Positions 33,528 through 41,101 of a DNA stretch of 64,000 nt are shown one piece after another. The position numbers and the translations under genes are program-made. The DNA comes from CAVPTL01 sp963727235. Lineage in GTDB: Bacteria > Actinomycetota > Thermoleophilia > Gaiellales > JAICJC01. The stretch covers positions 1 to 64,000 of the forward strand of contig CAVSFZ010000008.1 of assembly GCA_963727235.1 (NCBI GenBank). The letters are read 5' to 3'. Under the pieces are notes generated by a model that saw nothing but the letters and a program-made list of their open reading frames with translations, made no database searches and was not told where the DNA came from. The first letter of the stretch is position 1; every line of letters begins with the position of its first letter.

Positions 33528-34939
33528 ACAGGCCCACCGCCAGGCACACCAAGATCGTCTGCACGATCGGCCCGGCGACGGATTCCCCGGAGATGATCGA
33601 ACAGCTGGCGTGGACAGGCATGGATGCCGCCCGGCTGAACTTCTCGCACGGCGACCACGACGCTCACCGCCGGGTGATCCAGTCAGTGCGGCGCACCCAG
33701 GACCTGATCGGACGGCCACTGGCGGTGATCGCCGACCTGCAGGGCCCCAAGATCAGAATCGGCGCGCTGGAGGCGCCGATCACCGTGCAGCCGGGCGACA
33801 CCATGATGCTGGCGCCGGCGGGGGAGGGTCATCCCGGAGACTTCGAAATTACGTTCCCCCAGCTCCCCGACGTCGTCTCACCGGGCTCGGAGATCCTCAT
33901 CAACGACGGATTGGTGCGGCTGCGGGTGGTGGACACCGCCGGCCCGCGAGTGGAATCGAGAGTCGAGGTGGGAGGGCTGATCTCGAGCGGCAAGGGGGTC
34001 AATCTGCCGGGCACGCACCTGCCGATTCCGTCGCTCACGGCCAAGGACCTCGACGACCTCGCCTTCGCGCTGGAGAACGGGGTCGACTACGTCGCCCTCT
34101 CGTTCGTCCGCCGCGCCGATGACGTCGCCGACCTGTGTGAGCGGGTCGCGGCAGCGGGCTCTCCTGCCCGCGTGATCGCCAAGATCGAGAAGGCGGAGGC
34201 CATCGACGACCTGGAGGCGATCGTGCAGGTCTCCGACGCGGTCATGGTCGCGCGCGGCGATCTCGGCGTGGAGATCGGCGCACCGGACGTGCCGTTGCTG
34301 CAGAAGTTGATCATCCGGTCGGCCCGAGACAGCGGGTGCACGGTGATCACCGCCACGCAGATGCTGGAGACGATGGTGCACCAGCCCGAGCCCACCCGCG
34401 CCGAAGCGTCCGACGTGGCAAATGCCGTGCTGGACGGAACGTCTGCGGTGATGCTCTCGGGCGAGACGGCGGCCGGCCGCTACCCGCTGGAGGCGGTGGC
34501 GATGATGAACCGGATCGTGCGGGCGGTGGAACCGTCGCTGTCGTATCACCAGGTGGGTCGCGAGGCCTCGGGTTCGATGGGATCGATCCTGTCGCACGCC
34601 GCCTGCGACATCGCCGAGGATCTCGAGGCCTCGGCGATCGCGGTGCCGACCCAGTCGGGCTCGACGGCTCGGCAGGTCTCGCGGTACCGGCCGCGGCGCC
34701 CGATTCTGGCCGCCTCGCCGGATCCCGGCGTGCTGCAGCAGCTGGCGCTGGACTGGGCGGTGGTGCCGCTGGTGATCGAGCCGTCCGAGACGCTGGAAGA
34801 CCTGTGGAAGCGCACGGTGGACGCCGCGGTTGCCAGCGGACTGGTGGGCCCGGGCGAGTCGGTGGTGCTGACCGGAGGCACGCATCTCAACACGCCGGGA
34901 GCGACCAACCACATCCTGGTGCACGTCGTTCGCGAGTGA
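33524..34939 (+). CDS. pyk: pyruvate kinase
   Basis: Pyruvate kinase makes pyruvate and ATP from phosphoenolpyruvate. The 471-residue protein has TKIVCTIGPATDS, MDAARLNFSHGDHDAHRR, IADLQGPKIRIG, the active-site KIEKAEAIDDLEAIVQVSD, MVARGDLGVEIG and ATQMLETMVHQPEPTRAEAS. The C-terminal allosteric domain is present. The GTG start overlaps the eno stop by four bases. Length is typical of bacterial enzymes. Confidence 0.97.
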   Translation: MNRPTARHTKIVCTIGPATDSPEMIEQLAWTGMDAARLNFSHGDHDAHRRVIQSVRRTQDLIGRPLAVIADLQGPKIRIGALEAPITVQPGDTMMLAPAGEGHPGDFEITFPQLPDVVSPGSEILINDGLVRLRVVDTAGPRVESRVEVGGLISSGKGVNLPGTHLPIPSLTAKDLDDLAFALENGVDYVALSFVRRADDVADLCERVAAAGSPARVIAKIEKAEAIDDLEAIVQVSDAVMVARGDLGVEIGAPDVPLLQKLIIRSARDSGCTVITATQMLETMVHQPEPTRAEASDVANAVLDGTSAVMLSGETAAGRYPLEAVAMMNRIVRAVEPSLSYHQVGREASGSMGSILSHAACDIAEDLEASAIAVPTQSGSTARQVSRYRPRRPILAASPDPGVLQQLALDWAVVPLVIEPSETLEDLWKRTVDAAVASGLVGPGESVVLTGGTHLNTPGATNHILVHVVRE

Positions 34940-34985
34940 GCGCCATCCGGGCAGGGATCCGCACGGCGGCCGAGAAGGTGCGGGT

Positions 34986-35291
34986 GTGCCACGCTCACGA
35001 ACTCGTGCAACCGGCGGCCTTCGGCTTGGCCGGATCGCCGCCTTGGTGGTCGCGATCGTGATGATCGGGCTGTACGTCGGCCCAGTGCAGAAGTATCTAC
35101 AGGTGTCGCGTGAGCTGAAGAGCCAGCGGGTGGAGCTGACCCGGCTGGAGCATCGCCACGCCGCGCTGGCGGCCGAGAAGGCGCTGCTCGAGACCAAGCA
35201 GGGTGTGGTCATGTTGGCCCGCCGGTGCGGATGGATCTTCCCGGGGGAACGGCCCCTGGTGGTCAAGAACATCTCCACCATCTGCTCGTAG
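34986..35291 (+). CDS. FtsB/DivIC-like septum formation initiator
   Basis: The 101-residue protein has a short basic N-terminus, one membrane helix (IAALVVAIVMIGLYVGPV), then a coiled coil (SRELKSQRVELTRLEHRH) and the family ending GVVMLARRCGWIFPGERPLV. FtsB/DivIC proteins bind FtsL and FtsQ at the division site. Its position after eno and before DUF501 is the conserved actinobacterial arrangement, here with pyk between. The GTG at 34986 has a GAGAAGG ribosome binding site upstream. Confidence 0.88.
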   Translation: MPRSRTRATGGLRLGRIAALVVAIVMIGLYVGPVQKYLQVSRELKSQRVELTRLEHRHAALAAEKALLETKQGVVMLARRCGWIFPGERPLVVKNISTICS

Positions 35292-35310
35292 ATCCATCTA
35301 CCCTGCGGGA

Positions 35311-35796
35311 ATCGGCGATCACGAGATTCTGACCAAGCAGCTGGGGCGCCCTCCGCGTGGTCTTGCGGGGGTGGCTGTGCGCTGCCCGTTCGGCCGCCCG
35401 GCAGTGGTGGAGCAGGCGTCATATCTGCCCACCGGCGAGCCGTTTCCGACCACCTACTACCTCACCTGTCCGTTCGCTGTCGAGCGAGTGGGTGCCGTCG
35501 AGGCAGGTGGAGGAGTGGGCCGCTACGAGCAGCTGGTGGCGGCCGACCCCGCGATGGGCGGCTCGTGGCAGGCGGGAGCTGACGAACAGCGGCGGCTGCG
35601 GCGGTCGGCGGCGGTGATGGCCGACGGCGGCGACTCGCTGCAGCTGGGGATCGGCGGGACCGCCCGGGCCGGAGCGATCAAGTGCCTGCATGCGCACGCC
35701 GCGTTCGCGTTGGCCCGGCCGGGGTATCTGTTGGGCGAGCGGATCGTGGACGAGTGCGCCCCGATCTACCCGATCGAGGAGTGCTGTTGCGCCTGA
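35311..35796 (+). CDS. DUF501 family protein (start uncertain)
   Basis: The protein has the DUF501 pattern: KQLGRPPRGLAGVAVRCPFG, then a middle with PFPTTYYLTCPFAVERV and the end GAIKCLHAHAAFALARPGY followed by LLGERIVDECAPIYPIEECC. Cys and His residues suggest a metal site. Function is unknown, but the family is found next to FtsB and exopolyphosphatase genes in actinobacteria. No ATG, GTG or TTG lies between the FtsB stop and the conserved region; the choices are an ATC at 35311, or GTG 35203, which would overlap the FtsB-like gene by 89 bases. The family length fits the later start. Confidence 0.8.
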   Translation: MGDHEILTKQLGRPPRGLAGVAVRCPFGRPAVVEQASYLPTGEPFPTTYYLTCPFAVERVGAVEAGGGVGRYEQLVAADPAMGGSWQAGADEQRRLRRSAAVMADGGDSLQLGIGGTARAGAIKCLHAHAAFALARPGYLLGERIVDECAPIYPIEECCCA

Positions 35797-36104
35797 CAGC
35801 CGAGACTCAGGTTGCGCTGATCGAGTGGGCGGAGGGCGCGCGACGGGTTCGCGAGCTCCAGGTGACTGCCGCCCGGCGGGCTGTGATCGACACCGTCATC
35901 GCCGAGATCGTGGCCGAGATCCGGCGGCGCATCGGCGCCTCGTTCACGCTGGAGGAGCTGGTGCGGCTCCATCAGGACTCGGGCCCGTGGTGCCTCGAGG
36001 TGGCGATGCGCACCACCGACGTACCGTGGGCGTACGACCTCTCACTCGTCCAGGCCGCCGCCTTCGACCGCTACTCGCGCGGCGCCGTCGACTACTACGA
36101 CTGA
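35781..36104 (+). CDS. hypothetical protein downstream of DUF501
   Basis: The 107-residue soluble protein starts MLLRLTAETQVALIEWAEGA from GTG 35781 (GAGGA just before it) and overlaps the DUF501 gene by 16 bases. It is mostly helical, with a long basic helix (VIAEIVAEIRRRIGASF) and an aromatic C-terminus (AAAFDRYSRGAVDYYD). The overlap and coupled start support a functional link with DUF501. I do not recognise a family. Confidence 0.65.
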   Translation: MLLRLTAETQVALIEWAEGARRVRELQVTAARRAVIDTVIAEIVAEIRRRIGASFTLEELVRLHQDSGPWCLEVAMRTTDVPWAYDLSLVQAAAFDRYSRGAVDYYD

Positions 36105-36764
36105 GGCTGGCCCGTGGCGCCTGTCGCACATCGGCGTCCGTGAATAATTGGTGCCAGGCACCAATTCTTCACGGTCGTCTGGGCGGATGACGATCTGGTC
36201 GGCTTCGATGCGCACGATCAGGGCGCGCCGGTTTGCCCAGTGCTCGGCGAACACGGGGTCGTCCTTGACCGCGCCGTCGAGCCAGAAGCCGTAGCCCTCA
36301 TCGCCCGTGTCGAGCGTGGCCTCGAAGCCCTGCTGAGGCTTTTTGTTGCGACCGCGACCGCCTCGTCGGCGGCGCTTGGCCGGCGCAGGGGTGGTGCCGT
36401 CCTCGGTGCTCGCCACCGCAACGGCCGGGATCGGCGGGGGAGTGGTCTGTGGCCCGGCCGCGGCTTCGGCGGCCGCCGAGAGCGGCGTCGGCTCGGGAGT
36501 CTTCTTCGCGCGTGATCGCCGTCGGGGCTTCACCTGCGGCTCCTCGGGGGGAGCGTCAGCGGGCGCGATCGGCGGCGGCACGCCTGCTCCCAGCCGCTCG
36601 GCGGCCAGTTCGCGGCGGAGTATGCCGTTAGCCGATCGGAAGGCCGAGATCGATGCCGGCGTCGAGTTGAGCGCATGGGCGATCCAGATATCCGTGCGCC
36701 CGTCGGCGACCCACTGGCGGATCTCTTCGAGGTATGGCTTGAGGGTCGCTTTTTGTACGGTCAT
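36042..36764 (-). CDS. hypothetical protein with repeat-derived C-terminal extension
   Basis: The 240-residue protein begins with a helical, possibly DNA-binding unit (YLEEIRQWVADGRTDIWIAH, then ALNSTPASISAFRSANGILR), followed by a Pro/Ala/Lys-rich disordered stretch with a strongly basic patch KRRRRGGRGRNKK, and a compact domain with GDEGYGFWLDGAVKDDPVF. Nucleic-acid binding is plausible. The conserved part ends about IVIRPDDREE; the next residues LVPGTNYS are translated from palindromic repeat copy 5, and the last 25 or so run antisense over the 3' end of the convergent gene. The original stop was probably lost when the repeat inserted. Confidence 0.65.
   Translation of the reverse strand: MTVQKATLKPYLEEIRQWVADGRTDIWIAHALNSTPASISAFRSANGILRRELAAERLGAGVPPPIAPADAPPEEPQVKPRRRSRAKKTPEPTPLSAAAEAAAGPQTTPPPIPAVAVASTEDGTTPAPAKRRRRGGRGRNKKPQQGFEATLDTGDEGYGFWLDGAVKDDPVFAEHWANRRALIVRIEADQIVIRPDDREELVPGTNYSRTPMCDRRHGPASVVVVDGAARVAVEGGGLDE
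36140..36172. repeat. palindromic repeat, copy 5
   Basis: Inverted repeat with the core GGTGCCAGGCACC, one mismatch (AATTATTCA changed to AATTCTTCA in the right arm). It lies 35 bases after the end of the plus-strand gene and is read through by the minus-strand gene 36042-36764. Confidence 0.85.
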
Positions 36765-36774
36765 GTGCCCAGCC

Positions 36775-36782
36775 TAGAGTAC
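36775..36782. promoter_or_regulatory. overlapping divergent -10 boxes, 36764 gene and PAP2 gene
   Basis: TAGAGT (36775-36780) ends nine bases before the PAP2 GTG. On the minus strand TACTCT (36782-36777) ends 12 bases before the ATG at 36764. The two boxes overlap by four bases, so the genes probably compete for polymerase. Confidence 0.45.
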
Positions 36783-36789
36783 CGGGCGA

Positions 36790-37359
36790 GTGGACAGGAT
36801 CGATAGAGCAGGCGTCGAGACCCTCTCCGGTCTCGATTGGCCGGTGGTCACGCCCATCGCCAAGCTGGTCTCGATCACCCACAACCTCGTGTTCCTGGCG
36901 ATCGCGATCGTGCTCACGATCACCCTCCGGCGGCTCTGGCCGGTGGTCATGACGGTGCTCGCGATGCTGATCGCAGGCAGGCTCGACGCGATCCTCAAGG
37001 ACATCATCGACCGGCCCCGACCGCCGCTGGGAGACCACAACGTGCACGCCCTGATCGCGCTGCCGCACGATCCGTCCATGCCCAGCGGACATGCGTTCAC
37101 ATCCTTCACCTGCGCAATCGTGCTCGCCGGCTTCGCTCCCCGCTGGAGGGTGCCGTTACTGGTGTACGCGGGTCTGGTGGCCCTGACCCGACCCTATCTC
37201 GGCGTCCACTATCCGTCCGACGTGATCGTCGGCGCCTGCTTGGGCGTGGCGCTCGGCCTGCTGCTGAATGCAGCTTTCCGCACGGGCTGCCGGATGCGGG
37301 CTGCTCGTCGCCGCGGGAGTGTTGATCCGATCGCAAGCGAGACATCGGAAGCGAGTTGA
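36790..37359 (+). CDS. PAP2 family lipid phosphatase
   Basis: The 189-residue integral membrane phosphatase has the three PAP2 motifs: KDIIDRPRP (K-x6-R-P), MPSGHAFTS (P-S-G-H) and TRPYLGVHYPSDVIVG (S/T-R-x5-H-x3-D, here with Arg and His retained). About five membrane helices are seen. Such enzymes dephosphorylate undecaprenyl pyrophosphate, phosphatidic acid or phosphatidylglycerophosphate. The short length fits a stand-alone bacterial PAP2. GTG start, apparently leaderless. Confidence 0.9.
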   Translation: MDRIDRAGVETLSGLDWPVVTPIAKLVSITHNLVFLAIAIVLTITLRRLWPVVMTVLAMLIAGRLDAILKDIIDRPRPPLGDHNVHALIALPHDPSMPSGHAFTSFTCAIVLAGFAPRWRVPLLVYAGLVALTRPYLGVHYPSDVIVGACLGVALGLLLNAAFRTGCRMRAARRRGSVDPIASETSEAS

Positions 37360-37450
37360 AATTCTTGTGAACTCGCGCACGCTGAATCGCCGGCGCGGCT
37401 AATCTACCTGTCCGGGCCATTCCGGCCCGGACGGGGAAACGAGGGTGCGA

Positions 37451-37666
37451 ATGGGGTCTGCTGCGAATCACGTGGACGAGTCGGCAGGTACCGGCTGGGG
37501 TGCGGGAATGCGGGCCAAGGGCGAGTTTCGCTGCCTGCAGTGCGGGTACGGCGTGACGGTGTATCGGTCACTGCCGTCCTGCCCGATGTGCCACCACACT
37601 GAGTGGGAGCGCGTTCCGTGGCGCCCCTACAGTCGTTCGTTCACGAATACCGGCTCGGGGGCGTAG
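37451..37666 (+). CDS. small zinc ribbon protein
   Basis: The 71-residue protein has a rubredoxin-like zinc ribbon, FRCLQCGYGVTVYRSLPSCP followed by MCHHTEW (C-x2-C ... C-x2-C), and an aromatic tail (WRPYSRSF). It starts at ATG 37451 with GAGG shortly upstream; a GTG six bases earlier is in frame. It lies alone in the gap between PAP2 and the TlpA operon. Many similar small proteins exist without known function. Confidence 0.7.
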   Translation: MGSAANHVDESAGTGWGAGMRAKGEFRCLQCGYGVTVYRSLPSCPMCHHTEWERVPWRPYSRSFTNTGSGA

Positions 37667-37755
37667 CGCTCTCGGGCGGTGACGCGGGTCCGCCCCAGTA
37701 TGTGGGGTGGATTGGGCTGAGGGTCGTACCGCGCGAATGAGGCGCCGAAACCATC

Positions 37756-37761
37756 TACGAT
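37756..37761 (+). promoter_or_regulatory. -10 box of the TlpA-CcmH-CcdA operon
   Basis: TACGAT ends six bases before GTG 37768 without a ribosome binding site, again fitting a leaderless transcript. Confidence 0.45.
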
Positions 37762-37767
37762 CCGTCT

Positions 37768-38319
37768 GTGCCACGGGGCGTGAGACTGATCCTCCAGGTG
37801 GTGGCCGCGCTCGTTTTGCTCGGCATGATCGGGCTCTTCGCCCGCGGCCTGCTCGCCAATCAAACAACCGTCTATGCGCAGATGCTGGACGGCAACTCGC
37901 CGACTGCTCCGGACTTCACCGCGCCGCTGCTGGACGGCAACGGCCAGGCGTCGCTGGCAGACATGCGCGGCAAGGTCGTGGTGGTGAACTTCTGGGCGTC
38001 GTGGTGCAGCGGGTGTCAGGACGAGGCGCCGGTGCTGAACCAGGCGGTGCACGAGTACGGCCACCGGGGCGTGCGTGTGATCGGGGTCGACACGAATGAC
38101 TTCACCGGGGCTGCGAGGGAGTTCGCCAAGACCTACAGCCAGCGCTACACGCTGGTTCACGACACCGGCTCGATCGCGCAGCGGTGGGGCTACGGCACGG
38201 GACTGCCGGTGACCTATGTGGTCGACCGCAAGGGCGTCGTGCGGCACCTGTTCAACGGCGTCGTCACCGGCCCCGACCTGGACAAGGTGCTGAATCCGCT
38301 GCTGGCGGAGCAGGGATGA
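37768..38319 (+). CDS. TlpA/CcmG-like thiol-disulfide oxidoreductase
   Basis: The 183-residue protein has one N-terminal membrane anchor (LILQVVAALVLLGMIGLFAR) and an extracytoplasmic thioredoxin fold with the active site NFWASWCSGCQDEAPVLNQA and the cis-Pro region GTGLPVTYVVDRKGVV. It probably keeps the haem-binding cysteines of apocytochrome c reduced, receiving electrons through CcdA encoded two genes on. Its stop overlaps ccmH by four bases. Confidence 0.9.
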   Translation: MPRGVRLILQVVAALVLLGMIGLFARGLLANQTTVYAQMLDGNSPTAPDFTAPLLDGNGQASLADMRGKVVVVNFWASWCSGCQDEAPVLNQAVHEYGHRGVRVIGVDTNDFTGAAREFAKTYSQRYTLVHDTGSIAQRWGYGTGLPVTYVVDRKGVVRHLFNGVVTGPDLDKVLNPLLAEQG

Positions 38320-38780
38320 GACTGCGCGCACTCGCGGTCGGGCTGGTGGCCTGTGCGTCACTCGCGTTCCCGGCCGCGGCGATGGCGTGCAACGGCTGGA
38401 CACAGACCGACATGCAGACCCAGCTGATGTGCATCGTCTGCCACGAGCGGCTCGATCAATCCAGCTCGCCGTTCGCAAACCAGGTGCGCGCCCACCTCGA
38501 CAGCTGGTGTGCGGCCGGCTGGAGCGGTGATCGGGTGCGATCGACGCTGGTGTCGCAGTTCGGGCCGGAGATCCTGGCGGCCCCGCCCAAGCGCGGCTTC
38601 GATCTGTTGGCCTGGCTGGTGCCGGCCGCGGTGCTGGTGGCCGGCGCGGCGGTGGTCGGAGGCCTGGCGCTGATGTGGTCGCGGTCGCGACGGGGCCCAC
38701 CCGGCGAGGGCGGCGGCGGCGGTGACATCGACCCGGCGCTGGAGCGACGTATCGACGCCGATCTGGCCGCGCTCGAATGA
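38316..38780 (+). CDS. ccmH: cytochrome c biogenesis protein CcmH
   Basis: The 154-residue protein has a signal peptide (ALAVGLVACASLAFPAAAMA), the CcmH/NrfF active site LMCIVCHERLDQSSSPFANQ (L-x-C-x2-C), a helical domain with FGPEILAAPPKRGFD, one membrane helix near residues 100-124 and an acidic tail. It presents apocytochrome c for haem ligation. It is coupled on both sides by ATGA overlaps, between TlpA and CcdA. The cytochrome c haem lyase genes (CcmF, or CcsA/ResB) are not in this window. Confidence 0.9.
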   Translation: MRLRALAVGLVACASLAFPAAAMACNGWTQTDMQTQLMCIVCHERLDQSSSPFANQVRAHLDSWCAAGWSGDRVRSTLVSQFGPEILAAPPKRGFDLLAWLVPAAVLVAGAAVVGGLALMWSRSRRGPPGEGGGGGDIDPALERRIDADLAALE

Positions 38781-39457
38781 GCCTTGCGCCGGCCGCGTTC
38801 GTCGCGGGCCTGGTGTCGTTCGTGACGCCCTGCGTGCTGCCTCTGGTGCCGGCCTACCTCTCGGCCATCGGCGCCCGCGGCGCGTCGCCCCGGGCGGCGG
38901 TGCGAGCCGGCCTGCCGTTCGTGCTCGGATTCTCGGCGGTCTTCGTTGCGCTGGGTGTCGGCGCCGCCATCCTGGGCGGCCGGTTTGCCGACTACCGCAC
39001 CAGCCTGATCCATCTGGGCGGCATCCTGATCGTGGCCATGGGCTTCGTACTGATGGGACTCCTGCGGGTGCCGATCCTGGAGCGCTCGCTGCAGCCCGCC
39101 GTGCAGCCCGCCCGCCTGTCCGGCTCGTCCCTGCTGCTCGGCGGCGCCTTCGGGCTGTGCTGGACGCCGTGCGTGGGGCCGGTGCTGGCCTCGCTGCTGC
39201 TGCTGGCCGGATCGAGCCGCACGGCAGCGTCGGGAGCGGCGCTCTTGGCCGCCTACTCGGCAGGGCTGGCGATCCCGTTCCTGCTGGCAGGGGTCGCCTT
39301 CGGCAAAGTGATGTCGGTGGCGCGCACCGTGCGCGATCACTATCAGGCCATCAGGGTGGTCTCCGGGGCGCTGCTGGTGCTGGTCGGGCTGGCGATGTTC
39401 TTCGATCGCATGTGGGTCGCAAACGCGATGGTCGACCGGGTGGTGCATGCGGTGTGA
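38777..39457 (+). CDS. ccdA: cytochrome c biogenesis protein CcdA
   Basis: CcdA carries reducing equivalents from cytoplasmic thioredoxin to outside thiol proteins. The 226-residue protein has six membrane helices and both conserved motifs, VSFVTPCVLPLVPAYLSAI in the first helix and GGAFGLCWTPCVGPVLAS in the fourth, each with its redox Cys and Pro residues. It ends the TlpA-CcmH-CcdA operon. The electron donor would be thioredoxin, linked to TrxB at 48722. Confidence 0.93.
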   Translation: MSLAPAAFVAGLVSFVTPCVLPLVPAYLSAIGARGASPRAAVRAGLPFVLGFSAVFVALGVGAAILGGRFADYRTSLIHLGGILIVAMGFVLMGLLRVPILERSLQPAVQPARLSGSSLLLGGAFGLCWTPCVGPVLASLLLLAGSSRTAASGAALLAAYSAGLAIPFLLAGVAFGKVMSVARTVRDHYQAIRVVSGALLVLVGLAMFFDRMWVANAMVDRVVHAV

Positions 39458-39470
39458 CAAGCGCCGCCGC

Positions 39471-39476
39471 TACAAT
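39471..39476 (+). promoter_or_regulatory. -10 box of fdxA
   Basis: TACAAT is the best -10 match upstream of the ferredoxin gene. Unlike most genes here it is followed by a leader of about 35 bases with a CGGAGG ribosome binding site. Confidence 0.4.
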
Positions 39477-39515
39477 CGCGGTCGCGTTCCCAGTTCGTTC
39501 CACGGAGGATCTTCA

Positions 39516-39794
39516 GTGACCTACATCATCGCCGAGCCCTGCATCGACGAGAAGGACAAATCCTGCATCGACGTGTGCCCGGTGGACTGCATCCATGAGT
39601 ACGACCGCATGCTGGTGATCGATCCCGAGGAGTGCATCGACTGCGGCGCCTGTGAGCCGGAGTGCCCGGTGGAAGCGATCTATCCCGAGGATGCGCTCCC
39701 GGACAAGTGGGAGCCGTTCGTCAAGATCAACTACGCCTTTCCCGACGCCGACATCATCAACCGGCTCGTGAACGAGGCGAAGCCCCCCGCGTGA
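39516..39794 (+). CDS. fdxA: seven-iron ferredoxin (FdxA type)
   Basis: The 92-residue protein is a [3Fe-4S]/[4Fe-4S] ferredoxin: YIIAEPCIDEKDKSCIDVCP and VDCIHEYDRMLVIDPEECID, then CGACEPECPVEAIYPEDALP. The spacing of the first cluster lacks one Cys of the usual C-x2-C-x2-C set, as in other FdxA proteins. It would carry electrons to oxidoreductases such as P450s or glutamate synthase. GTG 39516 has a good ribosome binding site. The downstream phosphodiesterase overlaps by GTGA. Confidence 0.92.
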   Translation: MTYIIAEPCIDEKDKSCIDVCPVDCIHEYDRMLVIDPEECIDCGACEPECPVEAIYPEDALPDKWEPFVKINYAFPDADIINRLVNEAKPPA

Positions 39795-41101
39795 ACCGGC
39801 GCGGCCCTCGGGCCGCCGTGATCGGACTGGACGGGACCCCCGCTGGATATCTGCGGTCCCGGATCGCGGACGGCCACCTGCCGCACCTGGCGGAACTGGC
39901 GTCGGCCGGGACGCTGATGGATGCCCGCGCTCCGCTGCCGCCGATCTCATCCGTGTCCTGGGCGAGCGCGTCGACGGGTACCAATCCGGGGCGCCACGGC
40001 GTGTTCGGGTTCGTCGAGCGCAAGCGCGGCACCTGGGAGCTCGAGTTCACCAATGTCCACACGATCGCTGAGCCGGCGGTGTGGCAGCGGGCGGCCGACG
40101 CCGGCATGCGCTCGGTGGTGGTCAACGTCCCAGGCACCTATCCGGCGCAGCCGCTGGACGGAGTTCTGATCTCGGGGTTCGTGTCGCCCTCGCTGGAGCG
40201 CTCGGTGCAGCCGCCGGAGCTGCTGCCGTGGCTGGCGGAACGTGGCTATCTGATCGACGTCGACCTGGGGCTGGGGCGGACCGACCTGGAGGCGTTCTGG
40301 GAGCAGCTCGTCACTCACCATCAGGCCCGGGAACGGGTGCTGCTCGACCTGCTCGACCGTGAGCAGTGCGACCTGTTCTTCGCCGCATTCACCGGCACCG
40401 ATCGGCTGCACCACTTCCTGTGGGAGCAGATGGAGCGCGGCGAGGAGCCATGGGCCAGCAGGTTCCACACCTACTACGACCTGGTCGACAGCTCCGTCGG
40501 GGCGCTCGTCGACCGGCTGCCGGACGACTGCACCCTGGCACTGCTCTCCGACCACGGCTTCTGCCGGCTCGACCAGGAGGTGTACGTCAACCGCTGGCTG
40601 GAGCGCGACGGCTGGCTCCAGCTGCAGGAGCCGGCCCGCTCGATCGCCTCGATCGTGCCGGCGGGCACTCGCGCCTACTGCATGGATCCCGGCCGGCTCT
40701 ACCTCAACCTGGAGGGCAGAGAGCCGGGCGGCACCGTGCCCGCGTCCGAGTATCACGCGGTGCGCGACCGGCTGCGGGCGTGGGCGGAAGCGCTGCCGTT
40801 CGTGCAGGAGGTTGCCGTGCGCGAAGAGGCCTTCGCCGGGCCATACATCGACCGCGCCCCCGACCTCGTGCTGGTGTCGCAGGACGGCTCCGACCTGAAA
40901 GGGGCGATGGCCAACCCCGAGCTCACCGGCAAGGGGCCGCTGACCGGCATGCACACGCGGGACAACGCGTTTGTGATGGTGCGCGGCAGGCACCCCGAGG
41001 GTGTTGCCGACGTTCAGGACGTGGCGGCGACGGTGCTGGACGCGCTCGGGCTCGACGCCGGGGGCGTCGACGGCCGGGTGCTGGCAACTAGGATTAGCTG
41101 A
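39791..41101 (+). CDS. alkaline phosphatase superfamily phosphodiesterase (paralogue 2)
   Basis: The 436-residue protein shares the plan of the 6627-8126 gene: AAVIGLDGTPAGYLRSRI, ISSVSWASASTGTNPGRHGV (nucleophile region), LALLSDHGFCRLD and TGMHTRDNAFVMVRGRHPEG with the metal ligands. No signal peptide is seen, so it is cytoplasmic. It is translationally coupled to fdxA upstream and addB downstream, which is an odd mix; the substrate is unknown. It is shorter than paralogue 1 by about 60 residues. Confidence 0.82.
   Translation: MNRRGPRAAVIGLDGTPAGYLRSRIADGHLPHLAELASAGTLMDARAPLPPISSVSWASASTGTNPGRHGVFGFVERKRGTWELEFTNVHTIAEPAVWQRAADAGMRSVVVNVPGTYPAQPLDGVLISGFVSPSLERSVQPPELLPWLAERGYLIDVDLGLGRTDLEAFWEQLVTHHQARERVLLDLLDREQCDLFFAAFTGTDRLHHFLWEQMERGEEPWASRFHTYYDLVDSSVGALVDRLPDDCTLALLSDHGFCRLDQEVYVNRWLERDGWLQLQEPARSIASIVPAGTRAYCMDPGRLYLNLEGREPGGTVPASEYHAVRDRLRAWAEALPFVQEVAVREEAFAGPYIDRAPDLVLVSQDGSDLKGAMANPELTGKGPLTGMHTRDNAFVMVRGRHPEGVADVQDVAATVLDALGLDAGGVDGRVLATRIS

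Noticed and set aside
36790..37359. PAP2 gene as a vanadium haloperoxidase.
   Set aside because: The short length and membrane helices fit a lipid phosphatase; the soluble haloperoxidase extension is missing.
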